Of a DNA stretch of 64,000 nt, positions 1-9,446 are shown one piece after another. The notes beneath the pieces were generated by a model. It was not told where the DNA came from, made no database searches, and was given only the letters and a program-made list of their open reading frames with translations. Within the stretch, counting starts at the first letter, position 1. Each line of letters opens with the position of its first letter. The stretch comes from Roseiarcus sp963709655. GTDB taxonomy: Bacteria; Pseudomonadota; Alphaproteobacteria; Rhizobiales; Beijerinckiaceae. The stretch is taken from the NCBI GenBank assembly GCA_963709655.1, contig CAVPXF010000004.1, positions 310,001 to 374,000 of the forward strand, given 5' to 3'. Made by a program: the position numbers and the translations under genes.

Positions 1-1272
1 GAAGCGGTCAACGCCTGCATTCTGCTGCTCGGCCAACTCGACGGCGTCGAACTCATCGCGATCGAGGATCTGGCCGACGGCGACACGCTCCACCCGGTGC
101 AGCAGGCCATGGTCGAGCTGCACGGCTCGCAGTGCGGCTTCTGCACGCCGGGTATCGTCATGAGCCTGTTCGCCGCCTATCATTCGGGGATCCCGGCGAC
201 GTCGGCGAGCCTCAACGAACAGCTTGCCGGCAATCTCTGCCGCTGCACCGGCTACCGGCCGATCCTCGCGGCCGGACTTTCGACCTGCGACGGCGCGCCC
301 GCCGACCGGTTCGCCGCCACGGGGCGCGAGCGGGCCGCAGCGCTCGCTGCGCTGACCGATGGGAACGACCTTTTCGCTGGCGATGAGACGCGCTTTTTTG
401 CCGCTCCGGCGAGCCTCGATTCGCTCGCCGCGCTCTATGCCCGCTACCCCAGCGCCACGCTGGTCGCCGGGGCGACCGATGTCGGCCTCTGGATCACCAA
501 GCAGTTGCGCGAGCTCGGGCAGATCATCTGGCTCGGCCGGGTTGCTGGCCTCGACGCGGTCGGCGAGGCGGCCGACGGGACGCTGTCGCTCGGCGCTGGC
601 GTCACGCTCAGCGACGCCGCTCCGCTTCTTCAGCGGATTCATCCCGATCTCGGCGAACTCATGCGTCGCTTCGGCTCCGTGCAGGTGCGCACGAGCGGGA
701 CCGTCGGCGGGAATATCGCCAACGGCTCGCCGATCGGCGACCTCGCCCCCGCCCTGATCGCGCTTGGCGGTCGGGTCGTCCTGCGCAAGGGCGAGGCGAC
801 GCGCAGTCTGCCGCTGGAGGACTTCTTCATCGCCTACGGCAAACAGGATCGCGCGCCGGGCGAGTTTGTCGTCGCGGTCGAAGCGCCTCCGCTCGCCGAC
901 GGCCAGCACTACCGCGCCTTCAAGATCTCGAAGCGGATCGACGAGGACATTTCCGCCGTGATGCTCGGCGCGCGGATCGATCTCGACGGACGGCGCATTG
1001 CCGGCGCGCGGATCGCCTATGGTGGCATGGCGGCCACGCCAAGACGGGCGGCCAACAGCGAGCGCGCGCTCATCGGCGCCGACCTCGAGGCGCCGGAAAC
1101 CTGGCGCCCGGCGCTCGATGCGCTCGCCTCCGACTTCGCGCCGCTCACCGACCAGCGGGCGACGGCGGCTTATCGAATGACAGCTGCGGCCAGCGTGTTG
1201 CAGAAGACCCTGATCGAGATCGCCGGCGCCGGCGAGCCGACCCGCATTGGAGCGCTTCATGCCGCAGAATGA
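1..1272 (+). CDS. xdhA: Xanthine dehydrogenase small subunit XdhA (5' end missing)
   Basis: Iron-sulfur/FAD subunit of xanthine dehydrogenase, which passes electrons from the molybdenum subunit to NAD in purine breakdown. The reading frame is open from the first base (EAVNACILLLGQ), so the start and first [2Fe-2S] cluster lie left of the window. Visible are the second [2Fe-2S] motif (CGFCTPG and CRCTGYRP, about 120-260), then the FAD-binding domain (VAGATDVGLWI; GTVGGNIANGSPIGD) and the C-terminal CO-dehydrogenase-flavoprotein-like domain. It overlaps xdhB by 14 bases, as expected for a translationally coupled xdhABC operon. Confidence 0.95.
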   Translation, partial: EAVNACILLLGQLDGVELIAIEDLADGDTLHPVQQAMVELHGSQCGFCTPGIVMSLFAAYHSGIPATSASLNEQLAGNLCRCTGYRPILAAGLSTCDGAPADRFAATGRERAAALAALTDGNDLFAGDETRFFAAPASLDSLAALYARYPSATLVAGATDVGLWITKQLRELGQIIWLGRVAGLDAVGEAADGTLSLGAGVTLSDAAPLLQRIHPDLGELMRRFGSVQVRTSGTVGGNIANGSPIGDLAPALIALGGRVVLRKGEATRSLPLEDFFIAYGKQDRAPGEFVVAVEAPPLADGQHYRAFKISKRIDEDISAVMLGARIDLDGRRIAGARIAYGGMAATPRRAANSERALIGADLEAPETWRPALDALASDFAPLTDQRATAAYRMTAAASVLQKTLIEIAGAGEPTRIGALHAAE

Positions 1273-3577
1273 CGTTCTGGAGGCCGCCGCCACTGCGGTC
1301 GTCCACAAGCCGCTGCCGCACGATTCCGCCCGGCTGCACGTGCAGGGCTCGGCGACCTATATCGACGACATCCGGGAGCCGGAGGGCACGCTGCACGTGG
1401 CCATCGGCATGTCGCCGGCCGCCGCGGGCGAACTAAGGAGCCTCGACCTCTCCGCCGTCAAGGCCGCGCCCGGCGTCGTGGCGGTGCTCACCGCGGCCGA
1501 CGTGCCCGGCAGGAACGACATCGCGCCCGTGTTCGCCGACGAGCCATTGCTCGCCGAGCGCGAGATCCTGTTCCACGGACAGGCGGTGTTCGCCGTCGTC
1601 GCCGGGACGCGTGACGAGGCCCGCCGCGCCGCCCAGCTCGGCCGGATGGAGATCGAGGCGCGAGACCCAGCGGTCACCGTCGCCGACGCGCTGGCTGCCG
1701 GCGCGCGGGTGCAGGACGATTATGCCTTCGGTCATGGCGACGCCGCGGGCGCGATCAAGGCCGCGCCGCATCGTCTGGAGGGCCAGTTCGCCATCGGCGG
1801 CCAGGAGCATTTCTATCTCGAGGGCCAGGCTTCCTTCGCCATTCCCGGCGAGGGCGACGAGATGACCGTCCACGCCTCGAGCCAGGACCCGACCGAGACC
1901 CAGCACATCGTGGCGCGCGTGCTCGGCGTGCCCGACGCGTTCGTCACCGTCGAAACGCGCCGGATGGGAGGCGGCTTCGGCGGCAAGGAGAGCCAGGCCT
2001 GCACATGGGCGGCGATGGCCGCGGTCGCAGCCAAGGTCACCGGTCGACCCTGCAAGGTCCGCCTCGACCGCGACGACGACTTTGCGCTGACCGGCAAGCG
2101 CCACGACTTCCGGGCCGACTGGAGCGTCGGTTACGACGACAACGGCGTGATCGCCGGTTACGACGTGATGCTGAACGCCCGCTGCGGGTGTTCGGTCGAC
2201 CTGTCGCCGGGTGTGGTCGACCGCGCGATGTTCCACGCCGGTAACGGCTACTGGCTGCCGGACGTCGCGATCGGCACGCGGCGGCTCAAGACCAACACCG
2301 TTTCGAACACCGCCTTCCGCGGTTTCGGCGGCCCGCAGGGGATGATCGCCATCGAGCGCGTCATCGACGCGATCGCGCGGGAGCGCGGCCTCGATCCGCT
2401 CGACGTGCGCAAGGCGAACCTGCTTCGCGCCGGTTTCGACCGCACGCCCTACGGACAAGTGGTCGAGGACTTCGAGACGCAGTTGGCGATGATCGAGGAA
2501 CTCGAGCGGTCGAGCGCCTATCGCGCGCGCCGCGCCCGCATCGCAGCCTTCAACGCGACGAGCGCTTATCTCAAGCGCGGGATCGCGCTCACGCCCGTCA
2601 TGTTCGGCATCTCGTTCACGCTGATCCCGCTGAACCAGGCCGGAGCGCTGGTGCACGTCTACTCCGACGGCTCGATCCATCTCAATCACGGCGGCACTGA
2701 GATGGGGCAGGGCCTTTTCACCAAGGTCGCCCAGATCGTCGCGGAAGAGTTCGGCGTGCCGCTGCACTTCGTTCGGATCACCGCGACCAATACGGCCAAG
2801 GTCCCCAACGCCTCGCCGACCGCGGCCTCCTCCGGCACGGACCTCAACGGCATGGCGGCGAAAATCGCCGCGGCGGAGATCAAGGGCCGGATGGCCGCCT
2901 TCGTCGCCGAGCATTGGGGCGTGCCCGTCGAGACAGTCGAGTTCCGCGACGGCCTCGCCGTATCCGGCAACCACGCGATGGAGTTCGGTCCGCTCGCCAA
3001 GGCTTGCCGCCAGGCGCGGGTGCAGCTCTCCCACGCCGGCTATTTCAAGACGCCGGAGATCCACTGGGACCGGGCGACGGCGACGGGCCGGCCGTTCTAT
3101 TACTTCGCTTATGGCGCGGCTTGCGCGGAGGTGGCGATCGACACGCTGACGGGGGAGATGCGGGTCCTGCGCGCCGACCTGCTGCACGACGTCGGCCATT
3201 CGATCAATCCGGCGCTCGACATCGGGCAGGTCGAGGGCGGTTTCATCCAGGGCATGGGCTGGCTGACGACCGAAGAGCTCATCTACGACGCCAAGGGACG
3301 GCTCACCACCCACGCGCCGGCGACCTACAAGATCCCCGTCGCCTCGGACGTGCCGCCGATCTTCAATACGAAGCTCCACACCCGTCCCAACGCGACGCCG
3401 AGCGTCTATCGCTCGAAGGCGGTCGGCGAGCCGCCCTTGATGCTTGCGATCGCGGTCTATTCGGCGGTGCTCGACGCGGTCCATGCGACAAACCCGGTCG
3501 GACAGCCGCGGCTCGAGGCCCCGTGCACGCCCGAATCGATCCTCAACGCAATTCGCTCGCTGGACGGGGGGCCCTGA
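1259..3577 (+). CDS. xdhB: Xanthine dehydrogenase molybdopterin subunit XdhB
   Basis: Large catalytic subunit, 772 residues, hydroxylating hypoxanthine and xanthine at the molybdenum cofactor. Family motifs present are GGGFGGKE, RGFGGPQGM, the glycine-rich AASSGTD segment and the C-terminal VGEPPLM with the catalytic glutamate. A TTG twelve bases upstream is in frame, but ATG at 1259 is preferred because GGAG lies six bases before it. It is full length for the family. It sits between xdhA (overlapping) and xdhC, the usual order. Confidence 0.95.
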   Translation: MPQNDVLEAAATAVVHKPLPHDSARLHVQGSATYIDDIREPEGTLHVAIGMSPAAAGELRSLDLSAVKAAPGVVAVLTAADVPGRNDIAPVFADEPLLAEREILFHGQAVFAVVAGTRDEARRAAQLGRMEIEARDPAVTVADALAAGARVQDDYAFGHGDAAGAIKAAPHRLEGQFAIGGQEHFYLEGQASFAIPGEGDEMTVHASSQDPTETQHIVARVLGVPDAFVTVETRRMGGGFGGKESQACTWAAMAAVAAKVTGRPCKVRLDRDDDFALTGKRHDFRADWSVGYDDNGVIAGYDVMLNARCGCSVDLSPGVVDRAMFHAGNGYWLPDVAIGTRRLKTNTVSNTAFRGFGGPQGMIAIERVIDAIARERGLDPLDVRKANLLRAGFDRTPYGQVVEDFETQLAMIEELERSSAYRARRARIAAFNATSAYLKRGIALTPVMFGISFTLIPLNQAGALVHVYSDGSIHLNHGGTEMGQGLFTKVAQIVAEEFGVPLHFVRITATNTAKVPNASPTAASSGTDLNGMAAKIAAAEIKGRMAAFVAEHWGVPVETVEFRDGLAVSGNHAMEFGPLAKACRQARVQLSHAGYFKTPEIHWDRATATGRPFYYFAYGAACAEVAIDTLTGEMRVLRADLLHDVGHSINPALDIGQVEGGFIQGMGWLTTEELIYDAKGRLTTHAPATYKIPVASDVPPIFNTKLHTRPNATPSVYRSKAVGEPPLMLAIAVYSAVLDAVHATNPVGQPRLEAPCTPESILNAIRSLDGGP

Positions 3578-3587
3578 GGCGCCGACG

Positions 3588-4559
3588 ATGCTGGCCTTCC
3601 ACCGCCTTCTCGAAGCGATCGAAGTCGAAGGCGCCGGGGCGCTGGTGACGCTCGCGCGGGTCCAGGGCTCGAGCCCGCGCGAAGCGGGGGCGCGCCTCGT
3701 GGTCCGCCCCTCCGGCGGCTTTCATGGCACGATCGGCGGCGGCGCCCTCGAATGGGTCGCGCTCAAGGCGGCGCTGGCCGCGCTGAAGGCCGGGCGCGGG
3801 CCGGCGGCGCGGCGCTCGCTGGCGCTGGGCCCCGAGCTCGCGCAATGCTGCGGCGGCCGGGTCGACTGGCGGATCGAGGTGTTTGACCGGCGCGACGGCG
3901 AAGACCTCGCCGCGCTGGCGGCGGCCGAAGCCGGCGGCGTCAAGACCTTGACGGCGCGTATCGGCGTTGACGGGAGGGTCGAGCGGCGGCTCGATCGCGA
4001 CCGCCCCGGAGGCCGCCTGACCGAAACCCTGCCCGGCGGCGAAGAATGGACCGAGCCGATCGGCGAGAGCGCCCGCGCGCTCTACCTTTTCGGCGCGGGC
4101 CATGTCGGGCGCGCGCTGGCGCTGGCGCTGGCGCCGCTGCCGTTCGTCGTGCGCTGGATCGATTCGCGCCGCGAGGCGTTTCCGGCTCGCGCGCCGGCCA
4201 ATGTCGCGCTCATCCACGCGCCCGAGCCCGCGTCCGAGCTTGCCGACGCGCCGGACGGCGCGCTGATCGTGGTGATGACCCATTCGCACGCGATGGATCT
4301 CGACCTCGTGGCCGCGGCGCTGAAGAGCGGGCGGTTCGGCTACGTCGGCCTGATCGGCTCCGCCACCAAGCGCGCCCGCTTTCTGCGCCAGATGCGCGAC
4401 GCGAGCGTGACGGAAACGATGCTGGCGAGGCTCGTCTGCCCGATCGGCGTCCCCGGCATCGAGGGCAAGGACCCGGCCGTCATCGCCGCCTCGACCGCCG
4501 CGCAGCTCTTGATGATGTCGGAGCGGCTGGCGGAGAAGAAAGAGGAGGGGGCCGACTGA
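3588..4559 (+). CDS. xdhC: Xanthine dehydrogenase accessory protein XdhC
   Basis: Chaperone that binds and sulfurates the molybdenum cofactor before insertion into XdhB. The 323-residue protein has the N-terminal XdhC/CoxI domain (QGSSPREAGARLVV; GTIGGGALEW; QCCGG) and a C-terminal Rossmann domain (LFGAGHVGRALA; GLIGSATKRARF). ATG 3588 follows the xdhB stop by ten bases. The in-frame extension upstream translates into arginine-rich sequence overlapping xdhB and is rejected. It is the last gene of the xdhABC operon. Confidence 0.93.
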   Translation: MLAFHRLLEAIEVEGAGALVTLARVQGSSPREAGARLVVRPSGGFHGTIGGGALEWVALKAALAALKAGRGPAARRSLALGPELAQCCGGRVDWRIEVFDRRDGEDLAALAAAEAGGVKTLTARIGVDGRVERRLDRDRPGGRLTETLPGGEEWTEPIGESARALYLFGAGHVGRALALALAPLPFVVRWIDSRREAFPARAPANVALIHAPEPASELADAPDGALIVVMTHSHAMDLDLVAAALKSGRFGYVGLIGSATKRARFLRQMRDASVTETMLARLVCPIGVPGIEGKDPAVIAASTAAQLLMMSERLAEKKEEGAD

Positions 4560-4788
4560 CCTCGCGTGCCTCAGACAAGTCGCCGTCACGCCGGCGCTGG
4601 CGTCCCTGAAAGGGAGCGCAAGCCGACTTCGCCGCCGGCTCGTCATCCGCAAGGGGTCGCCCGTCCCTCCAACTCATGAATTACGGATATGACCGCATGC
4701 CGCCGACGTCCACTAATGGATCGACCCTCGTGGACCTATGTTCGCGGCCGGGCGGCAGGGCCGTCGCCGGACGGTCGGAGGCAAGACG

Positions 4789-5790
4789 ATGAAGACACGT
4801 GTTCTGGGGAAAAGCGGCCTCGAGGTCACCGCGCTCGGCTTCGGCTGCATGGGTCTCAACTTCGGCTACGGCCGGGAGCACAGCGTCGACAAGGCGGCTG
4901 GGATCGCGCTGATCCGCGCCGCCGTCGAACGCGGCGTCACGTTCTTCGACACCGCGGAAATCTACGGCCCCTTCACCAACGAGGAGATGGTCGGCGAGGC
5001 GCTCGCGCCGTTCCGAGACCAGGTCGTGATCGCGACCAAATTCGGCTTCCGCATCGATCCGGATACGGGGAAGCAGACGGGAATGGACAGCAGTCCGGCG
5101 CGGATCCGCAAGGCGGTCGAGGGATCGCTGAAGCGGTTGAAGATCGAGACGATCGATCTCCTCTACCAGCATCGCGTCGATCTCGAGACGCCGATCGAGG
5201 AGGTCGCCGGGACGGTGAAGGCGCTGATCGCCGAGGGCAAGGTCAAGCATTTCGGCCTGTCGGAGCCGGGCGCGAACACCGTCCGCCGGGCGCATGCGGT
5301 CCAGCCGGTGACCGCCCTCCAGAACGAATATTCGCTCTGGACCCGCGGACCGGAAACCAACGGCATTCTTCAGGCCTGCGAGGAGCTCGGGATCGGCCTC
5401 GTTCCCTACAGCCCGCTCGGCAAGGGGTTCCTGACCGGCGCGATGGGCAAGGACACGAAGATTGCGACCGACGATTTCCGCGCGATCCTGCCACGCTTCA
5501 CGCCGGAAGCGATGGCCGCCAATCAGGCGCTGGTCGATCTTCTCACACGGATCGGAGAGCGGAAACAGGCGACGACGGCGCAGGTGGCGCTGGCCTGGCT
5601 CCTGGCGCAGAAGCCGTGGATCGTGCCCATTCCCGGCACCACCAAGCTGCATCGCCTGGAAGAGAACCTGGGCGCGGCGGACGTCGAACTGACAGTGGAC
5701 GACCTCGCCGAGATCCAGCGCGCCGCGAGCGCGATTGCGGTCCAAGGCGAACGCTATCCGCCGGCGCTGATGGCGACCACCGGCCGCTGA
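4789..5790 (+). CDS. Aldo/keto reductase
   Basis: NADP-dependent oxidoreductase with a TIM barrel, 333 residues, reducing aldehydes or ketones. It has the family signature around the catalytic Asp and Tyr (FFDTAEIYGPFTNEEMVGEA), the catalytic Lys (VIATKFGF), the downstream His (LLYQHRVD) and the cofactor loop (IVPIPGTTKLHRLEENLGA). It resembles the AKR13/YajO-like branch. ATG 4789 is preceded by GGAGG at 4777-4781. An SDR and a LysR regulator follow on the same strand and may form one stress- or carbonyl-responsive unit. The substrate cannot be read from sequence. Confidence 0.9.
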   Translation: MKTRVLGKSGLEVTALGFGCMGLNFGYGREHSVDKAAGIALIRAAVERGVTFFDTAEIYGPFTNEEMVGEALAPFRDQVVIATKFGFRIDPDTGKQTGMDSSPARIRKAVEGSLKRLKIETIDLLYQHRVDLETPIEEVAGTVKALIAEGKVKHFGLSEPGANTVRRAHAVQPVTALQNEYSLWTRGPETNGILQACEELGIGLVPYSPLGKGFLTGAMGKDTKIATDDFRAILPRFTPEAMAANQALVDLLTRIGERKQATTAQVALAWLLAQKPWIVPIPGTTKLHRLEENLGAADVELTVDDLAEIQRAASAIAVQGERYPPALMATTGR

Positions 5791-5815
5791 TTGAAGGGAA
5801 GGCAAGAAGGAAACC

Positions 5816-6556
5816 ATGACTGAGAACATTGAAGGCAAGGTCGTCGTCATCACCGGCGCGAGCAGCGGCCTCGGCGAAGCCGCCGCGCGCCATCTTGCGG
5901 GCCTGGGCGCGAAGCTCGTCCTCGGGGCCCGGCGCATGGACCGGCTGGAGGCGCTCAAGGCCGAGCTTGCGCCAGGCGCCGTGACAGTGCAGAAAACCGA
6001 CGTTTCCGACCGCGATCAGGTCAAGGCGCTGATCGACTGCGCCGTGGAGACTTACGGCCGCATCGACGTTCTTCTCAACAACGCCGGTCTCATGCCGCAG
6101 TCGCCGCTCGAGCGCGGCAAGATCGAGGACTGGGACCGGATGATCGACGTCAATATCAAGGGCGTGCTCTACGGGATCGCGGCCGCGCTGCCGCACATGA
6201 AGCGGCAGAAGAGCGGCCACATCATCAATGTATCCTCGGTCGCCGGGCACAAGGTGCGCGCGGGCGGCGCCGTCTATTCGGCCACCAAGACGGCGGTCCG
6301 CGTCATCTCCGAGGGCCTGCGGCAGGAGGCGAAGCCCTACAACATCCGCACCACGATCATCTCGCCCGGCGCCGTGCAGAGCGAACTGCCCGACAGCATC
6401 ACCGAGCCGGACGTCGCCAAGGGCACCAAGGACTTCTACGCCGCCGTCGCGATTCCGGCCGATTCGTTTGCCCGTATGGTCGCCTTCGCCATGAGCCAGC
6501 CGGACGAGGTGGAGATCAACGAAATCCTGTTCCGCCCGACGGCGCAGGAATATTGA
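5816..6556 (+). CDS. SDR family NAD(P)-dependent oxidoreductase
   Basis: Classical short-chain dehydrogenase of 246 residues. The cofactor motif TGASSGLGEA is near the N terminus, NNAG follows in LLNNAGLMPQ, and the active site is Ser (NVSSVAG) with Tyr-x-x-x-Lys (YSATK). AAGGA lies just before the ATG. It starts 25 bases after the aldo/keto reductase and probably shares its transcript. SDRs of this clade (YdfG-like) act on small hydroxy-carbonyl compounds, but the substrate here is unknown. Confidence 0.9.
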   Translation: MTENIEGKVVVITGASSGLGEAAARHLAGLGAKLVLGARRMDRLEALKAELAPGAVTVQKTDVSDRDQVKALIDCAVETYGRIDVLLNNAGLMPQSPLERGKIEDWDRMIDVNIKGVLYGIAAALPHMKRQKSGHIINVSSVAGHKVRAGGAVYSATKTAVRVISEGLRQEAKPYNIRTTIISPGAVQSELPDSITEPDVAKGTKDFYAAVAIPADSFARMVAFAMSQPDEVEINEILFRPTAQEY

Positions 6557-6582
6557 GAGCGTTGCGCGCGGTCGATGAGGTT

Positions 6583-6648
6583 TGTAGCCGCGGTCGCTGA
6601 CCGCGGCTGCCGACCCCCGGGCTCGGACCCGGGGGGAGCGCGGCTACA
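6583..6648. repeat. Compound palindromic (REP-like) element
   Basis: A 66-bp element bounded by perfect 10-bp inverted repeats TGTAGCCGCG and CGCGGCTACA. Nested inside are two further perfect palindromes: CCGCGGTC-GCT-GACCGCGG, and CCCCCGGG-CTCGGA-CCCGGGGG. It lies in the gap between the SDR and the LysR gene and could fold into a strong cruciform RNA or DNA structure. It probably belongs to a dispersed palindromic repeat family. A transcription-terminating or mRNA-stabilising role downstream of the SDR is possible. Confidence 0.7.
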
Positions 6649-6723
6649 GGGGCCGCCGCGCGCCGCCGCGCGGAGGTCGACGAGATGCTACTCTCGGCAT
6701 GATGTCATGTCGGGAATTCATCG

Positions 6724-7623
6724 ATGCGCCGCGAGGAGCTGGTCGATCTCAACGCCTTCCTGGTCGTCGCCGAGGAGCAGAGTTTTACCCGCGCCGCGGC
6801 AAAGCTCGGCACGTCGCAGTCCGCGCTGAGCCACACGATCCGTCGGCTGGAGGAGCGGCTCGGCGTCCGCCTACTGGTGCGCACGACGCGGCGCGTTGCG
6901 CCGACCGAGGCCGGCGAACGGCTCCTGAAGACGCTCGGACCCGCGCTGGACGAGATCGCCGCCCAACTCGCCTCGATCAGCGAGCTTCGCGACAAGCCGG
7001 CGGGAACGATCCGCATCACGGCGTCCGAGCATGCCGCCCGCACCCTCCTCTGGCCGGCCATGAAACGGCTGCTGCCGGACTATCCCGACATCCACGTCGA
7101 GCTGACGATCGAGTCGGCGCTCTCCGACATCGTCGCCGAACGGTTCGACGCCGGCGTGCGGCTCGGCGAGTCGATCGCCGGCGACATGGTGGCCGTGCGG
7201 ATCGGGCCGGACCTCCGCATGGCGGTGGTCGGATCGCCGGCCTATTTCGCCGGTCGCGCCGTCCCTTTGACCCCGCACGACCTCAGCGAGCATCGGTGCA
7301 TCAATCTGCGTCTGGCGACCGCTGGCGGCCTCTACGCCTGGGAGTTCGGAAGATATGGCCGCGAGCTGAAGGTCAGAGTCGATGGCCAGCTTGCGTTCAA
7401 CAACGTCCCGATGATTGTCCAGGCTTGCCTCGACGGCTTCGGTCTCGCCTCGTTGCCGGAAGACATCGTCGCCGAGCGCCTGGCCGGCGGGAGCCTTGTC
7501 CGGGTCCTGGGCGACTGGTGCCCGCCGTTCGCCGGCTTTCATCTGTACTATCCAAGCCGTCGACAGCCTTCGGCGGCGTTCGCGCTGCTCGTCGACGCTC
7601 TACGCTACCGACGGCCGGGATAG
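6724..7623 (+). CDS. LysR family transcriptional regulator
   Basis: A 299-residue regulator. The N-terminal winged helix-turn-helix is clear (FLVVAEEQSFTRAAAKLGTS, then QSALSHTIRRLEERLGVRLL), followed by a LysR substrate-binding domain of the type-2 periplasmic fold. It resembles regulators that sit beside oxidoreductases (YafC/DmlR-like branch). It reads in the same direction as the aldo/keto reductase and SDR upstream, which are its most likely targets. The inducer is unknown. Confidence 0.92.
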   Translation: MRREELVDLNAFLVVAEEQSFTRAAAKLGTSQSALSHTIRRLEERLGVRLLVRTTRRVAPTEAGERLLKTLGPALDEIAAQLASISELRDKPAGTIRITASEHAARTLLWPAMKRLLPDYPDIHVELTIESALSDIVAERFDAGVRLGESIAGDMVAVRIGPDLRMAVVGSPAYFAGRAVPLTPHDLSEHRCINLRLATAGGLYAWEFGRYGRELKVRVDGQLAFNNVPMIVQACLDGFGLASLPEDIVAERLAGGSLVRVLGDWCPPFAGFHLYYPSRRQPSAAFALLVDALRYRRPG

Positions 7624-7636
7624 CAGGGTGGCGCGT

Positions 7637-7990
7637 GCGAGAAATTTGGATTTCCTCAGCTCTACGCGGGCGTGCATCGGGGCTCCGCGAATTCCCGGGT
7701 TTCGGACGGTTGGATTCATTTGGAATTCCTTGGATTCTCTCGTCCGAAATGAGCCTTTTCAATGGGTTACGAGCGACCTGAGGCCAATTTTATTTTTCGA
7801 TGGGCCCTTTCCCGCTGAAGGCGTCGCAAAGGCTGGCCGTCAAGGGTCCAAAGGTCGACCGCGCGCAGACCCCTCGCCGGGCGAAAGAGGCTGGGCAAGC
7901 CGGGAATCATGGCAGTCGTCATCCTGAGGGTCCGATTGGGCATTGGGATCAGACTAACGCCGTCTTCGCCTTTTTGCAAGAAATTGTCGT
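7637..7990. repeat. ~350-bp interspersed repeat, copy 1
   Basis: This stretch matches 44013-44362 over essentially its whole length. Shared blocks include GGATTTCCTCAG, GTGCATCGGGGCTCCGCGAA, GGAATTCCTTGGATTCTCTC, GTCCGAAATGAGCCTTTTCA and, near the far end, GGGCATTGGGAT with a closing ATTGTCG. The middle is more diverged. It fills the gap between the LysR gene and the MFS gene. Short reading frames inside it are poorly conserved between copies, so it looks non-coding. No transposase was seen. Confidence 0.8.
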
Positions 7991-8164
7991 TTAGATACGA
8001 TTTTATGAAAAACTGGCGTGGGTAACCGGGAGACGCCCGCCGGATTGGCGCCTTAGTCCCCGCCGCCGCGTCGTGATCCGACCGCGAACGTTTTGCGCAG
8101 GGCGGGCTTTTGTCCGATTTGATCTCGGATGGCCCGGCGAATGGTTTTGATCGGCGCCGGCAAG

Positions 8165-9352
8165 TCAGGCGGCTTTCGTCTGCCGCGCCGCCAGCGCGAT
8201 GATCACCAGCGCGGCCGCGATCACCATGCCGAACGCCGCCCTCAGGCTCGACATGGAAGCGACCGCGCCGAACAGCGGTGGGGAGATCAGGCCCGCGGCA
8301 TAGGCCATCGACGCGGACATGGCCACGCCCATGGAGGGCGTGGGCGCGGCGCGCGCGCTGGCGCTGAACACCGCGGGCACCATGTTCGCGATTCCGAGGC
8401 CGATCAGGCAGAAGCCGAGGATCGCCGCTGAGGAGCTGGCGACGGCCACCGCGAGCCCGGCGCCGGCGACGACGATCACGGCGCCGCAGACTATGACGAA
8501 GCCGCTGCCGTGGCGGCGCACGAACGCGTCGCCGAGCGCGCGCCCGAGGAACATCATGAAGGCGTATGCGGAATAGCCGGCCGAGGCGACGACAGCGCTC
8601 GAGCCGAGTTCGCTCCTGAGGTAGAGCGCGCTCCAGTCGGTGACCGACATCTCGGCAAACACCGCGAGCAGCGCGATCATCGCGAGCGCGATCAATCGGC
8701 CATGCGGAAGCGCGAACGCCGGCGCATGCGCGTGCCGGTCGCCAACGCCGATGCGCAGGCTCCCGATCGCCGCGATCAACAAACAAAGCGCCCCTTCGAC
8801 GCCGAGCTGGATCTGCGGCGAAGCGCCCGCCGCAATCAGGAGCCCGCCGATCGCCCCGCCGATCAGCCCGCCCGCGCTCCAGGCCGCATGAAACGAGGAC
8901 ATGATCGCGCGTCCCCACGCGCGCTCCACGACGCTCGCGTGGGCGTTCATCGGCACATCGACCAGGATGTTGGCGAAACCGAACAGGAAGGCGCAGACGG
9001 CGAGGGCGAGGGCGGGCGAGGGCAGCGCGCGCATGGCGGGGATGGCTGCGAGAATCACGGCCGAGACGGGGCCGGAGACCCGCAATGTCCGCCCGGTGCC
9101 GCCCATCCGGGGAGGAAGCAGGCCGGCCACGGGCATGGCGGCGATCGCGCCGAGGCCAATGGCGAGCAGGATGATCGACAGGCCTCCGTCGGACAGGGCA
9201 AAGAGCGCCTTGACCTGCGGAATGGCGACCGCCCATGCGCCGATCGCAAGACCATTGGCGAAAAAGATGGCGGTCACGCCGATGCGGGCGCGAACGCGGG
9301 GGTCGCGCTCGGCAAACTCGGAGACCGCGTCGGATGTCGTCTCGTTCAGCAA
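8165..9352 (-). CDS. MFS transporter
   Basis: Inner-membrane transporter of the major facilitator superfamily, 395 residues with about twelve hydrophobic segments in two halves. It resembles the YbjJ-type branch (FGFANILVDVPMNAHASVVE, SSFHAAWSAGGLIGGAIGG), whose substrates are poorly known. The start is a TTG, the furthest upstream start before an in-frame stop, with AGGGG upstream. It stands alone, convergent with the LysR gene and separated from it by the repeat. Confidence 0.85.
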   Translation of the reverse strand: MLNETTSDAVSEFAERDPRVRARIGVTAIFFANGLAIGAWAVAIPQVKALFALSDGGLSIILLAIGLGAIAAMPVAGLLPPRMGGTGRTLRVSGPVSAVILAAIPAMRALPSPALALAVCAFLFGFANILVDVPMNAHASVVERAWGRAIMSSFHAAWSAGGLIGGAIGGLLIAAGASPQIQLGVEGALCLLIAAIGSLRIGVGDRHAHAPAFALPHGRLIALAMIALLAVFAEMSVTDWSALYLRSELGSSAVVASAGYSAYAFMMFLGRALGDAFVRRHGSGFVIVCGAVIVVAGAGLAVAVASSSAAILGFCLIGLGIANMVPAVFSASARAAPTPSMGVAMSASMAYAAGLISPPLFGAVASMSSLRAAFGMVIAAALVIIALAARQTKAA

Positions 9353-9446
9353 ATGGCGCCCCTGGCGTTCGAGACTCTAGCGGATGCGGACCGGATTAGG
9401 CTTAGGCTATGCGCCGAAAGCACTGAATCGATGCAGACAACCCGCG

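Noticed and set aside
1433..3484. Long open frame (683 codons) on the minus strand, opposite xdhB
   Set aside because: Composition is Arg/Asp/Gly/His-rich with no family motif, and it lies entirely antisense to a clear xdhB. Long antisense frames are expected in GC-rich codon-biased genes.
7637..7990. Short protein-coding genes inside the 350-bp repeat
   Set aside because: The frames are short, differ between the two copies after a few dozen codons and lack ribosome sites; conservation is at DNA level.
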